Below are positions 55,692 through 64,000 of a stretch of 64,000 nt of DNA, piece by piece. The position numbers and the translations under genes were made by a program. Source of the DNA: Vicinamibacterales bacterium (GTDB taxonomy: Bacteria > Acidobacteriota > Vicinamibacteria > Vicinamibacterales > UBA8438); NCBI GenBank assembly GCA_958296065.1, contig CATQHX010000064.1, positions 1 through 64,000 on the forward strand, written 5' to 3'. The first letter of the stretch is position 1. Every line of letters starts with the position of its first letter. A model generated the notes under the pieces. That model was not told where the DNA came from and made no database searches. It worked only from the letters and a program-made list of their open reading frames with translations.

Positions 55692-56291
55692 TCAGAACCG
55701 CCACACACCCATCACCATCGGCTCGGCCGCCAGCGGCAGGTACAGCAGCGGCAGCCAGCGGATCCCGGCCCTCAGGTCGACGTTCTCCTGCAGGCGCGTC
55801 GTGAAGAACAGCTCCGTGTGATAGTGCACCGCGAGGCGCCAGCGGGTCTTCGTCTCGTCGGGGTAGTGCCGCGTCCCGCGCTCGGTGTCCCAGGCGCGTA
55901 CCCGGTCCGTCCGTCGAAAAACCCCCGGTCCGATACCGACGCCGAAGTGGATGCTGTTCTCCGGGTCTTTCAGGAACCATCGCCAGCGGTACGAGACGTG
56001 GGCATAGATCGGGAACGCCCGCTCCCGCACTGCGTTGCCCTCACGCGGATCGACCTTGCCGAGAACCGCCGAGATGCCGGTGGCGTACCCGTGCCGCGTG
56101 GTGCGCCAGACCATGCGCGAGATGGTGGCGCTCGGTGCGGAAGGGAAGACGATGAAGTCGCTGACGCCAAACGGATTCCACTGATACCAGCCCGCGCCAG
56201 CCTCGAGCTCGGAGACACGTGCCCGCTGTTCCTCTTGCGCCGCGACGGGTGTGGCGAGTGCCAGGACGACGATCGCGATTCGCTTAAGCAT
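55692..56291 (-). CDS. outer-membrane beta-barrel protein
   Basis: This 199-aa protein has a signal peptide (MLKRIAIVVLALATPVAAQE) and barrel-like alternation (AGAGWYQWNPFG, YATGISAVLGKV, FPIYAHVSYRWRWFL, IHFGVGIGPGVF, WRLAVHYHTELFF), ending in MGVWRF with a terminal Phe. It has the same 17-base ribosome-site block as the 51509 gene (CAGAGGAGGGACCG then ATG), although the proteins share only general barrel features. Likely a distant paralogue. The frame is intact. Confidence 0.7.
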   Translation of the reverse strand: MLKRIAIVVLALATPVAAQEEQRARVSELEAGAGWYQWNPFGVSDFIVFPSAPSATISRMVWRTTRHGYATGISAVLGKVDPREGNAVRERAFPIYAHVSYRWRWFLKDPENSIHFGVGIGPGVFRRTDRVRAWDTERGTRHYPDETKTRWRLAVHYHTELFFTTRLQENVDLRAGIRWLPLLYLPLAAEPMVMGVWRF

Positions 56292-56371
56292 CGGTCCCTC
56301 CTCTGAGAAGGAATGCGCAGAACAGAGGGAAACGGGCTCGGATTCACCCAGAGGAGATCCTGTTGATCCGC

Positions 56372-56700
56372 TTCGGTCCGTTCCTCACCGCACCCCCTCC
56401 AGTTCACGAACCGCAACCCGAAGACTCGTGATGTGCGCTGCCCTGATCACCGTCACGTCCGCAGTCACTTGCAGGTCCGTGCAACTCGGCGATGGCCGCC
56501 CCGCTGCAACCTACGCCTCGGCGATGGCCGGCCGCAGCTCCGTAAGATGGACGCGTATGATCGGGTTGACCTTTGGGGGGTGAGGCTCGGGATCGGTCCA
56601 GCGGAGTGTCGGCAGGCGATACCGCGACCGCAGCTCGTCAATCCGCATGCGGAGCTCGGTGAAGTGCACGGCCTCCATAGGCGTCGGGCCAGGATGAACG
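56372..56700 (-). pseudogene. HLTELR-repeat secreted-protein tail, relic with TAG
   Basis: Three repeats of the form HxTELRxxI/V are seen: AVHFTELRMRIDELRSRYRL, RVHLTELRPAIAEA, and AAHITSLRVAVREL. They are typical of the C-terminus of large secreted proteins in some Acidobacteria-like genomes. Between the second and third, a TAG replaces an expected Tyr (AEAYVAAGR). A frameshift precedes the first repeat. The main body of the gene is missing. Confidence 0.5.
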
Positions 56701-57018
56701 CCTCGTCCGTGGAGTCCTCTGCCGCGCGGCGCCGATACGTCTACCGTAGAGTTCGGTGCGAACCCCAGAGTTCGTCGGTGAGGCCCGGTTCTGCTGGGCG
56801 AAACGGTGAAGGGGCGGCATCGCCGCGTGCATTTCCATGTGCAATCGGGCCGTGGATTGTATCGAACCGGCCTGGACGGTCCCAAGCGAGCGGGCCGGTC
56901 TCGGCGTCGAGAGCCGGATGCTCCGCAGCACGGTCGCCGAGTTTGCGGACCTGATGCAGGTCACGCCGTCTACGGCTACGGGATCGGCCTGTAGCTTGAG
57001 CCGGACCAAGGCTGACTT

Positions 57019-57226
57019 GGCGCGCTCCGCCGGATCCGAACAGAGCCTCCGTCTGGTTACCGTCCTCCGAAACCCCAGGGTACCGTCGTGGAATGGCGCC
57101 CGGGCCGTCGCGGTCCACGCCGACGAGATCGATGAATCCGCCGCGGTCGGTTCGGACTTGGCGCCCGATGCTCAGGATCCGTCCATTTTGGAGAATCCCG
57201 TCGGGATTGGACTCCAGCCACTTCTC
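57019..57226 (-). pseudogene. NucS/DUF91-like nuclease fragment
   Basis: REKWLESNPDGILQNGRILS, IGRQVRTDRGGFIDLVGVDR and DG correspond to the start of the PD-(D/E)XK core of NucS/DUF91 nucleases. The sequence is then lost before the catalytic ELK. It is similar in kind to the relic at 50855-51387 but from a different gene. The stretch 56701-57018 shows nothing assignable. Confidence 0.45.
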
Positions 57227-57439
57227 GCGGTCGGGTTGTCGATGCCGCCCTTCTCTTCCGGGTGTGCGTCTTGCTCGACGTGTGCATCGCACGGTTCGAC
57301 GCCGCTGCCGATACGACGCTGGAAGCCTCCCGGGGATGCCGCCGGCGTGGGCGCGGCTGCTCGGGATGCCGCTCGACGACATCCTCGCGATGCGGGGTCA
57401 ACTCGACCAACTCCTCGGTCCGTGTGACGTCGTCGACGA

Positions 57440-57830
57440 CCGCGCGGCCGGAGGCTGTCGTCGAAGTCCTCGTCGACCTCCCCGCGGTTGCCCAGCGGCA
57501 GGAGGACGCGGCCCAGGCCGCCGCGGTGCGCGGCGAGCACTTTCTCGGCGATGCCGCCGAGCGCGAGCACTTGGCCGTCGAGGGTGATTCGCATTCATCG
57601 CCAGGCCGCGTACCGGACGGCCCGTGAACCCCGACACCGGTGCGGCCACCATGGTCACGCCCGCCGAGGTCCCTTCCTTGGGCGCCTCGCCCAGCGGACG
57701 CGCAGATCCACGTCGGCGTCGCGATGCGAGGCCAGGTCAAGGCCGTGCCGGGCGACGGGTCGAGCAAGTCGAGCAGTGCCCCGACCCGGCGGGCGACAGC
57801 GCTTCCGACGCCCCCGAGATCATCTACTGT
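57440..57830 (-). pseudogene. Lon protease relic
   Basis: Minus-strand pieces in changing frames give GALLDLLDPSPGTAL (ATPase region, compare SALLEVLDPEQN), EGTSAGVTMVAAPVSGFTGR (peptidase, normally GPSAGVTM with the catalytic Ser) and MRITLDGQVLALGGIAEKVL followed by AAHRGGLGRVLLPLGNR (compare GEITLRGRVLPIGG-KEK with the catalytic Lys). Large internal deletions and indels separate them. This is a decayed copy, not the housekeeping lon gene. Confidence 0.55.
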
Positions 57831-57931
57831 ACGGCCGTAGCGGAACCCGTGGGCCCGCTGCCCGAACCAGCCGCTGGCCGCGCGGCTGCGAAGGCCGCGC
57901 GCCACGGCAGGCCAACCGCGGCACGGAAGCG

Positions 57932-58555
57932 ATGATGCACGACATCCGATGGAGCGAGCACCCGCTGTATGCGGACGTGGTGAAGAGAGTGCCGCCCGAG
58001 CTGCACCCGACGCTCGCGCGCGCGGTCGACCTGCGGGCAGCCGACGCATGGCTGCACGAGGGCACGATGCCGGCGGGGCTCGACAGCGACGGCAAGAGTC
58101 TCGGCGGCCAGCGGGGCCCGGCGTTCCTGCGCGCGGCCGGACGCCGCTACCTGCGGCGTTGGGTGACCGACGAGCACGGCGAGCAGTTCGGCAAGGGCGA
58201 GGCCGGAATGCTCCACGAGAAGTGGACCGACGAGATGGTGGCGTTCAGTGCAGGACTGGGCGGACGCGGACGGGGCATCTCGTGGCTGCCGGGGCGGGCG
58301 GAGGAGATCGACGTTCTGCTCGACAGCCGGAGCGGCGACCCGCCGACGTATCGCTACTACACGGTCAGGGAAGTCTGCGCGAGCAAGGCCCTGGCGCACT
58401 TCCTCGGGCTGTACGCCCGGCGCCGGCGGCACAGGACGTACGAGCGGATCGAGAGGGCGCGCGAGGACGAGCGCATCCCGCTCAACCGCCCGGCGCGCGA
58501 GACGCTGGCGTGGGTGCTGGCCAACAGGGTGATGCACGACGAGGACGAGCTGTAA
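57932..58555 (+). CDS. unknown 207-aa protein, first gene of a helicase cassette
   Basis: It starts at ATG 57932 (or 57935) and ends at the TAA at 58553-58555, which overlaps the ATG of the helicase (TAATG). The sequence is basic and helical, with conserved-looking stretches ADAWLHEGTMPAGLDSDGKS, ARRYLRRWV-like GRRYLRRWVTDEHGEQFGKG, PTYRYYTVREVCASKALAHF and ETLAWVLANRVMHDEDEL. I do not recognise the family. The translational coupling indicates it works with the helicase, perhaps as a specificity or effector subunit. No membrane segment is visible. Confidence 0.65.
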   Translation: MMHDIRWSEHPLYADVVKRVPPELHPTLARAVDLRAADAWLHEGTMPAGLDSDGKSLGGQRGPAFLRAAGRRYLRRWVTDEHGEQFGKGEAGMLHEKWTDEMVAFSAGLGGRGRGISWLPGRAEEIDVLLDSRSGDPPTYRYYTVREVCASKALAHFLGLYARRRRHRTYERIERAREDERIPLNRPARETLAWVLANRVMHDEDEL

Positions 58556-61491
58556 TGACCAACAGACGCCGGAACCGCGGGGCCAGCCGGCCCCGGGCGG
58601 GAGCCGCCGACGAAGCCAACGGCTTCCGCGCTGACATCGCGCCGGAGAAGCCCGACGCGCCGCGCCCGCTGGCGAAGCCGATATGGCTGCACCCGAGCGT
58701 GTCGGACACGCTGCGGGAGTGGTCGCACCTGTACCGGCGGCTCGGGCTGATCCTCGAGCAGCTGGCCGCCCACGGACGCACGGCGATCGTCAAGGGGTGC
58801 GCGCGGCCGAACCGCGGCTGGCGGCGCTCGCCGCTGGGCGGCGCACGCGGCAGCCAATACTACCTGTGGTGGGGGATAGCCGGGAGCAGCGGGCCGGCAG
58901 ACAGCTGCGGCGCCGAGCCGGGAACGATAGTCGTGCGCGCCGTGCGGCACCACGACGACCACACGCCGCTCGGCGGCGGTAGCCGAAAGGACTACCTGCC
59001 GATCCAGCAGGCGACGGACATGGACGAGGACATCGCGGGACGGCCGCGGAACAGGCAGCAGGCGTCGTTCGAGACCGACCGGAGCCCGGTGCGGGTGCTG
59101 CGCGGCCGCCCGGGAAGCGGCAAGACGACGGCGCTGTGGCGGGCCATCGAAGCGCGCTCGGGCGAGAACGTCCTCTACGTCACCTGGTCGGCGCGGTTGC
59201 AACGCAGCGCTGAGGAACGGCTGGCGGCCTTCGCGCCGTCGACGAGCCGGGTCCTCGCGACGGACTTCCGGACGCTGACCGGCGAAATCACCGGCGCGGA
59301 CGTGCGCCGGATACCGCCGGCCGAAAGCCGGAGGAAGCTCGGCCTTGCGATCGAGCAGGCCGTCGGCCACGAACGCCACCCGTGGAAAGGCCACGAGGCC
59401 GCCGTGTACGCCGAGGTGCGCGGGCGGCTGCTCGGCCGAGGCGTCGACGGCGAGGCCGACAGCAACGACGGCGCGAAGCTGGCGGCGCTGCGCCCGGAGG
59501 CGTACCGCCGGCAGCGGGGCAACGAGCAGGGGATCGGCGCCGCCACGGCGAAGACGCTCCTGCGGTTGTGGGAGAAGGTGCCCGAGAGCACCCGCGTGGA
59601 GATATTCCCCGAGCTGGCGGCCGCCGCGGCCGCCGCGCGCCTGCTCTCCAGCAAGGGCCTGCCGGAGGGGATGGAGTTCGACCGTCTCGTCGTCGACGAG
59701 ACGCAGGATCTGACCCTGACCGAGTTCTGGATGTTGCTCGAGCTGCTCCGGGCATGCCGCAAGCGCACGGGCAAGAGCCCGTGGCTGCTGATAGCCGGGG
59801 ACGCCGGGCAGCGCGTCGAGGCCAGCGGCTTCGAGTGGGGACGCTACACCGAGTTGCTGAGCCGCCGCTGGCGCAAGCCGGCAACGTTCGACCTGCACGA
59901 GCACGTGCGCTGCCCGTCGCGGATCGCGGCCGTCGTCAACCGGTCGAACATCTTCTACAGCCTGGTCGACAAGAACCGCCGGCCGGAGAAGCAGCAGCCG
60001 GTAGTCGAGTCGGAGCACGTCACGGGCCACGCGCTGTACGTGCGCGTCGAGCGGACGGAACAGGCCAACGGGCTCGTCGAGCAGCTCGCCGCCCTGGAGG
60101 GAACCGCGGTGATCACTGCCGCGGACGAACCGCCGGCATGGCTGGACGAGCGGCGCCGCAAGCTGGTGCTGACGCCGGGCGAGGCCAAGGGCCTGGAGTA
60201 CCAGCGGGTGTGCGTGCTGGATGTGGGAGCCGCTATCGAGGCCTTCGACGGGAACGTGGTCGACGACAGGACGCCGCTGCGGCAGGAGAGCCGGCGAACG
60301 GCCATCGACCAGCTGCGGGTGGCGCTGAGCCGGGCTACCGAGACGCTGGCGGCTGTCAACGTCGAACCGGACGCGCGGCAGGACCTGAGCACGCTGGCGC
60401 TGGTCGGGGGAGCCGGCCGCTACAACCAGGACGACATCATCGCCCGGTTCGGCGACGAGACGGCGACGCCCGAAGAGCGCACGAGCGAACGCATCCGCCG
60501 GGCGGAAGCCATCGTCGAGGAAGACCCGGACCGGGCCTGGGAGATCGTCGGCCTGACGGTCGCCGAAATGGGAGCGCCGGACGTGCCGAACGGCGTGTCC
60601 GACCGCGAAGTGCGCCGCGACGCGCGCGCGACGCTGCTGCGCACTCTGGCCCTGCTTCTCGCCGCCGGCGAGGACAGGGAAGACAACGTGCATCTGAGGG
60701 GGTCGCTGCAACTCGGCGTGGATATAGATGCCGAAACCGAGGAGGAAGTCCCGGACGAGGGGAGCGACGCCCACGACTGGGCCGGCCAGAAGATCATCCG
60801 GTCGATAGAGCACGGCGTGGTCGAGTTCCTGCTGACGGAATCGCCCGACGACCGGCCGAGGTTGAAGCTGCTCGAAGCGCTGCTGGCATTGAAGGACGCC
60901 GTGCCGCGACGCCGCTACTGGCCGGATCTGGCCGTGGCGCGGATGCAGCAGACGCTGCGAAGCGGCCTGATCGACGGGGCAAGCGACCCGTCGAGTGCCC
61001 GCAACTACTTCCCCGACGACGTCGAGGGCTGGCTGAAGCTGACCGGCTACCACGGAGACGCCGCGGAAAAGGCGCATGAGCTGTGCGAAACAGCGATCGG
61101 CACGCTGCTCGACGCGGCGGAGGCGGACACGAACGAGACCGGCCGGAACATCCTGCTCGGCCAGGTCGAGAACCTGCTGCACGCCAGCGGGTGGGAGCCG
61201 CTGCTGGTCGCGCGGCTCGAAGAAGAGAGAGGACACACCGCCGAAGCGCGCGAAGCGTACGAACAGGCCGGAACGGCGGCAGACGTCAGGCGGATTCTGC
61301 GCAAGCAGGCCGAGTGGGAGGAAGCGGCAGCGCTGGACGGTGACAACGCGGACCTCGAGTGGCTGCTCGAGGTCGACAGACTCGCGGCAGCGAGGCCAGC
61401 CGGACTCGGTGCGCGGCTGTACGAGCAGGAACGCCGCCGGCTGACCGAAACGCTGGAGAAGATGCGCGACGACGATAGAGCCGGAGCGTAG
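58555..61491 (+). CDS. SF1 (UvrD-like) helicase with RelE-like N-terminus and helical C-terminus
   Basis: This is a 978-aa protein. Residues about 40-150 have a toxin-like pattern: helix (SDTLREWSHLYRRLGLILEQ), strands around RGWRRSPLGGARGSQYYLWW and IVVRAVRHHDDHTPL. Helicase motifs: Walker A GRPGSGKTT (about 185-193), motif II DETQD (381-385), motif III AGDAGQRVEAS, HEHVRCPSRIAAVV, motif V TPGEAKGLEYQ and motif VI RVALSRATETL. The final about 400 residues are helical and acidic, TPR-like. No nuclease motif was seen. It is coupled to the 207-aa gene. Domain order parallels the UvrD-like helicase at 24840 but the sequences are only distantly similar. Confidence 0.8.
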   Translation: MTNRRRNRGASRPRAGAADEANGFRADIAPEKPDAPRPLAKPIWLHPSVSDTLREWSHLYRRLGLILEQLAAHGRTAIVKGCARPNRGWRRSPLGGARGSQYYLWWGIAGSSGPADSCGAEPGTIVVRAVRHHDDHTPLGGGSRKDYLPIQQATDMDEDIAGRPRNRQQASFETDRSPVRVLRGRPGSGKTTALWRAIEARSGENVLYVTWSARLQRSAEERLAAFAPSTSRVLATDFRTLTGEITGADVRRIPPAESRRKLGLAIEQAVGHERHPWKGHEAAVYAEVRGRLLGRGVDGEADSNDGAKLAALRPEAYRRQRGNEQGIGAATAKTLLRLWEKVPESTRVEIFPELAAAAAAARLLSSKGLPEGMEFDRLVVDETQDLTLTEFWMLLELLRACRKRTGKSPWLLIAGDAGQRVEASGFEWGRYTELLSRRWRKPATFDLHEHVRCPSRIAAVVNRSNIFYSLVDKNRRPEKQQPVVESEHVTGHALYVRVERTEQANGLVEQLAALEGTAVITAADEPPAWLDERRRKLVLTPGEAKGLEYQRVCVLDVGAAIEAFDGNVVDDRTPLRQESRRTAIDQLRVALSRATETLAAVNVEPDARQDLSTLALVGGAGRYNQDDIIARFGDETATPEERTSERIRRAEAIVEEDPDRAWEIVGLTVAEMGAPDVPNGVSDREVRRDARATLLRTLALLLAAGEDREDNVHLRGSLQLGVDIDAETEEEVPDEGSDAHDWAGQKIIRSIEHGVVEFLLTESPDDRPRLKLLEALLALKDAVPRRRYWPDLAVARMQQTLRSGLIDGASDPSSARNYFPDDVEGWLKLTGYHGDAAEKAHELCETAIGTLLDAAEADTNETGRNILLGQVENLLHASGWEPLLVARLEEERGHTAEAREAYEQAGTAADVRRILRKQAEWEEAAALDGDNADLEWLLEVDRLAAARPAGLGARLYEQERRRLTETLEKMRDDDRAGA

Positions 61492-62024
61492 ATGTCTGGA
61501 CCGGCGCGGGCGCCCGGCCGGCGCAGGAATGAGCGACGGACAAGATCGTGCGCCTGACGGTGGAGGCTCAGTCAAACGCGCGGCGGCCGTGAGGCGCAAG
61601 TCTCGCGGCGGTATATCCGGGACGGCGGCAACGATGGTCTGGGGCTACCTGACGCGATCGTCGGCGAAAGCCGGGGGCGATGCTCCCATGCCGTCCAGGT
61701 CGCGAGCCGACGCCGCCAGTTGCAGCACAGCGCCCGGCACGCTGCGCCTTGCCCCGTCCGTCATTCGGTGTTCCCGGTCCAGCTCGACAAGACGCTGGCG
61801 TGACACCCCGGCCGCACTCGCTGGAGACCGCGGTTCGCTCAAGGGGATCGCTCCGTCTGCGAGGCTCTCTTCCGCGTGTTTCCCCCAACCGGGGCCATCG
61901 AACGGCCTGAACTGGGGTCATGGCGTTGAAGTGCACCAAGGCCATGCTTTCGGCCGATCAGGGCCATTGCATTGCACGGTGACAGCGTGACCGCCGAAAC
62001 GGCCTTCCCGCAGGGAAAAATACT
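61492..62024. other. 533-bp stretch without a recognisable gene
   Basis: Downstream of the helicase, both strands have open frames (61529-61990 plus, 61568-61945 minus), but their composition and lack of ribosome sites argue against coding. I recognise no family in them. Confidence 0.4.
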
Positions 62025-62058
62025 GGGTGAGCGACCCCGGAACCGGGGTCGCTCACCC
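62025..62058. terminator. perfect 16-bp stem hairpin
   Basis: GGGTGAGCGACCCCGG (62025-62040) and its exact complement (62043-62058) are separated by AA. The stem is very stable. There is no T-run after it on the plus strand and only a weak A-rich stretch before it (GGGAAAAATA, so a T-rich tail on the minus strand). It may terminate minus-strand transcripts or be a mobile-element or replication-related structure. Confidence 0.45.
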
Positions 62059-62250
62059 TCCTCAGGTATCCGGTCTGGTGCGATTGCGCACTTCTATTGT
62101 CTGTCTGGAGGAAAAATCAACGATTTCGGGGTATGATTAGAATCGCTGGCACAGAGCAGTACGTACTACTCGGTACCCCCAGATCGGCCGGATCGTCACT
62201 CGCCGCCTTGCTGGCCCCTGCAGTGAACTCGATCACCTTCCTCAGTGCGA

Positions 62251-62321
62251 CAATCTGTTGACAAGTCGTGGTTTCGGGGCGGTCTGGCGGCTGACCACAA
62301 ACAAGCGGCAATCTGTTGACA
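62251..62321. repeat. direct repeat CAATCTGTTGACA upstream of the 62352 gene
   Basis: The 13-mer occurs at 62251-62263 and 62309-62321, extended by a shared GCG(A/G) on the left. The second copy ends about 30 bp before the ATG at 62352 and includes a perfect TTGACA, but no good -10 box follows at 16-18 bp. An operator or iteron role is possible; only two copies were seen. Confidence 0.4.
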
Positions 62322-62351
62322 GCCTGTCACCGGGCTGCGATGCTACCCGGC

Positions 62352-62894
62352 ATGAACGAGGGCACGATCTCCACGCGGATTTCCCGGCGCGCCAACGAGC
62401 ATCTCAAGAACCTGTCCGTGTCGCTCGGGATGGTGGCTACCACTCGTGGCGCCGTTGTGGATCTGATGTGCCGGGCGTTTCCGACGGCTACGATGCTGCT
62501 GGCCGCCGTGGCCCGTCAGACGGGCGGCGATCCGGCCGCGGCTGCCGGGGCGCCGTCGGCGACAACACCGGACGGACACGAATCCGACACCGGGGCGATG
62601 AACCGCCTCCGCGATGCGCACGCCGCGGACGTCAAGCGGCTACGGGCTGAGCACGCGGTGGAGCTGCGGCGCCTGGCCGCCGAGCACAAGGCGGCGCTGG
62701 AAGTCGCGGTCGATGAGGGTGTGCGCCGCGGCCGGCGAGAGGATCGGGAATCCGGGCGGCTCGAGCGCGCCGTACTCGAACGCCTGATCGCCGAGCGGCG
62801 CGATGAGGTCGTGGCCGTGCTGCGCAAGATGAACGTCGAGCTGTACGAGGTCGACGGCGAGCCGTGGCGTCTGATTCAGTACGGCGCAGGCTAG
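62352..62894 (+). CDS. coiled-coil protein of unknown function
   Basis: ATG 62352 gives 180 aa. The N-terminal part (EGTISTRISRRANEHLKNLS, TRGAVVDLMCRAF) resembles a small DNA-binding helical domain. After a low-complexity alanine- and glycine-rich linker comes a long charged coiled coil (HAADVKRLRAEHAVELRRLA and onward to about 160). The C-terminus (VELYEVDGEPWRLIQYGAG) is compact. I do not recognise the family; RHH-type plasmid or mobile-element regulators can look like this. The repeat CAATCTGTTGACA lies just upstream. Confidence 0.55.
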   Translation: MNEGTISTRISRRANEHLKNLSVSLGMVATTRGAVVDLMCRAFPTATMLLAAVARQTGGDPAAAAGAPSATTPDGHESDTGAMNRLRDAHAADVKRLRAEHAVELRRLAAEHKAALEVAVDEGVRRGRREDRESGRLERAVLERLIAERRDEVVAVLRKMNVELYEVDGEPWRLIQYGAG

Positions 62895-63179
62895 GCGTCT
62901 CCTCCGGCGTGTGCACGACCTCGGAGTTGGAAGTCGAGGCAGGCGGCGGTCAGCATGGAGGCGGCGACCGCCACGATCGCCTTGGCGCGACGGACTCAAG
63001 GCGGTAGCGGCGGCGGTGTTCGATCGGCACGATATCCGGGCGGCGGCGCAGGCGGTGGCCGAAGTCGAGCGATGGATCGACAGGCGCCTCGGCCGGCGTG
63101 ACGATGGCCGCCGCGCTGGTGTCCGCCTTCACGCGGCGTCCTGTCCGTACCGACGTGGCCCGATGACCGGCGAGAGCAC

Positions 63180-63640
63180 CCACGGCGGACAGGCGCTCCC
63201 GGTCGGCGGCATCGCCGAGAACCGTTGATGTCCGGCCAGGGGAACTTCCCCGCCATCAGCTCGACGAGCCGGCCGGTGATTTCCCGCTCGGCCCGGTACA
63301 TGTCCGAGCAACGCGCACGGCGCGTCCGCCACGGTGTCGGCGACGATGGCGCCTTCGGCCAGTTCCAGCTCGAGACCGGTTCGGATCGCATCGCCGGACA
63401 CGTCGAGCAGCTGGGCCGCCAGCGGCCCGAGTTCGTCGGCCGGCAGTCCGCAATGGCCGTCGTCCGTCGCCTCGGCCAGCGCGTAGCCGATACCGGGCGC
63501 GCACCCGGGGTCATCGCGGGTCTCGCTGATACCCAGTTTCATCGCGATCACGTCGGCCACTTTCGACGTGGTTGAGCAGCGGCGGGAGGTTGTCGGATCC
63601 CCGGCCGGATTCGGGTTGCCGGTACCGAGAGGCGTACTTC
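63180..63640 (-). pseudogene. RecD2-like helicase, N-terminal relic
   Basis: Minus-strand frames give SKVADVIAMKLGISETRDDP, GIGYALAEATDDGHCGLPAD, ELGPLAAQLLDVSGDAIRTG and, in another frame, MYRAEREITGRLVELMAGKF followed by PWPDI. This order matches the helix-hairpin-helix and pre-helicase region of RecD2-type proteins. The Walker A motif expected next is missing, and frameshifts occur near 63320. The rest of 62895-64000 holds no other assignable gene. Confidence 0.55.
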
Positions 63641-63873
63641 TCAGTGCCGCACGGGCTATTAGACGCCGTGGAGGCGCGTCTTGTTCCCGGCGGGCGGAAC
63701 GTTTTTCGCGTGTTCCGGATTCCCTTCCCGGGGGCAGCCGGCAGCCGTGAGTGCCGGCTCGTGGAAAACGACACGGTCTCCGGTGCGTTGCCCTCCCGTC
63801 AGGTTGCATGCCGCCTCCCGTTTCCTGGGGGGCCGTCGCTCGCTGCGTGGCGGCGCGTCTTCCTGACCGCCTT

Positions 63874-63961
63874 CACTCGGTGCGTACCTGGCAGGTTCCC
63901 GGGGCCGTTGCACTCGGCGGGTACTGGCAGGTTCCCGGCGCGCCACACTCGGCGCCTGTCC
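63874..63961. repeat. short tandem repeat of about 36 bp, 2.4 copies
   Basis: CACTCGG...TGGCAGGTTCCCGG is repeated at 63874-63910 and 63911-63945, with a third partial copy (CACTCGGCGCC) from 63946. Copies differ by a few bases and a one-base indel. No protein repeat is evident in any frame. It runs to near the window edge, so more copies could lie beyond. Confidence 0.4.
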
Positions 63962-64000
63962 GGAGATTGGCCGTCTCGGTGGGATGCCGGGCGGCGGCGT

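Noticed and set aside
58357-61599. A 1080-codon open frame on the minus strand over the SF1 helicase
   Set aside because: It is the antisense shadow of a high-GC gene with third-position bias; the plus strand carries all helicase motifs.
61529-61990. Third gene of the helicase cassette
   Set aside because: Serine/arginine/alanine-rich frame without ribosome site or conserved-looking motifs; likely non-coding.
63874-63961. CRISPR array beginning at the right edge
   Set aside because: Copies are contiguous, without unique spacers, and vary in sequence; a simple tandem repeat.

Overview
The window is high-GC DNA that looks like an accessory region or defence island from a Gram-negative bacterium. 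Two predicted outer-membrane beta-barrels and three lipoprotein signals support an outer membrane. Several small relic families (Uma2, Rpn, HLTELR-type repeats, PIN/RHH toxin-antitoxin pieces) resemble what is common in Acidobacteriota, but this placement is a weak inference. No tRNA, rRNA, CRISPR array or housekeeping operon was seen.

Layout. (1) 13-640: decayed IS21 transposase. (2) 979-26960: a 26-kb defence-type island. Its outer genes are an SNF2/RapA-like helicase (DrmD-like, split by one in-frame TAG), a 1697-aa Eco57I-class adenine methyltransferase, a 2222-aa DEAD/DUF1998 helicase (DruE/DrmA-like) and a UvrD-like helicase with a RelE-like N-terminus. Between the two pairs sits a second module: Vsr endonuclease, a tandem-GHKL ATPase/histidine kinase, a receiver-domain protein, a small unknown protein, a TaqI-like adenine methyltransferase and a C5-cytosine methyltransferase. 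A graveyard of gene relics (16456-18008) follows. (3) 27003-33912: an IS1634 element, a decayed recombinase-in-trio (RIT) element, an IS630 split by an IS1111-type element, and an IS110 relic. (4) 33966-43138: an adenosine-deaminase-like lipoprotein, a decayed lipoprotein and MmeI-like methyltransferase, then two AT-richer genes (a membrane protein and a lipoprotein with a shared domain) separated by IS110 and IS5/IS1182-like relics. (5) 44008-50860: an unknown gene cut by IS66, and a three-recombinase RIT element flanked on both sides by the 5' halves of two different IS66 transposases. (6) 50855-57830: nuclease relics, two beta-barrel genes, Uma2 repeats, and Tn3, HLTELR and Lon relics. (7) 57932-61491: a compact two-gene cassette of an unknown 207-aa protein and an SF1 helicase with a RelE-like N-terminus. 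(8) 61492-64000: a strong hairpin, a coiled-coil protein and a RecD2 relic.

How the genes may work together. The outer four genes of region 2 combine parts known from DISARM class 1 (DrmD plus an adenine methyltransferase) with the large DUF1998 helicase typical of Druantia, plus a UvrD helicase. The inner module looks like a restriction-modification system with two methyltransferases, a nicking endonuclease and a putative phosphorelay. Separate DrmB and DrmC genes are absent. Functional coupling is inference. Many neighbouring genes carry frameshifts or nonsense codons, so the region is under strong turnover.
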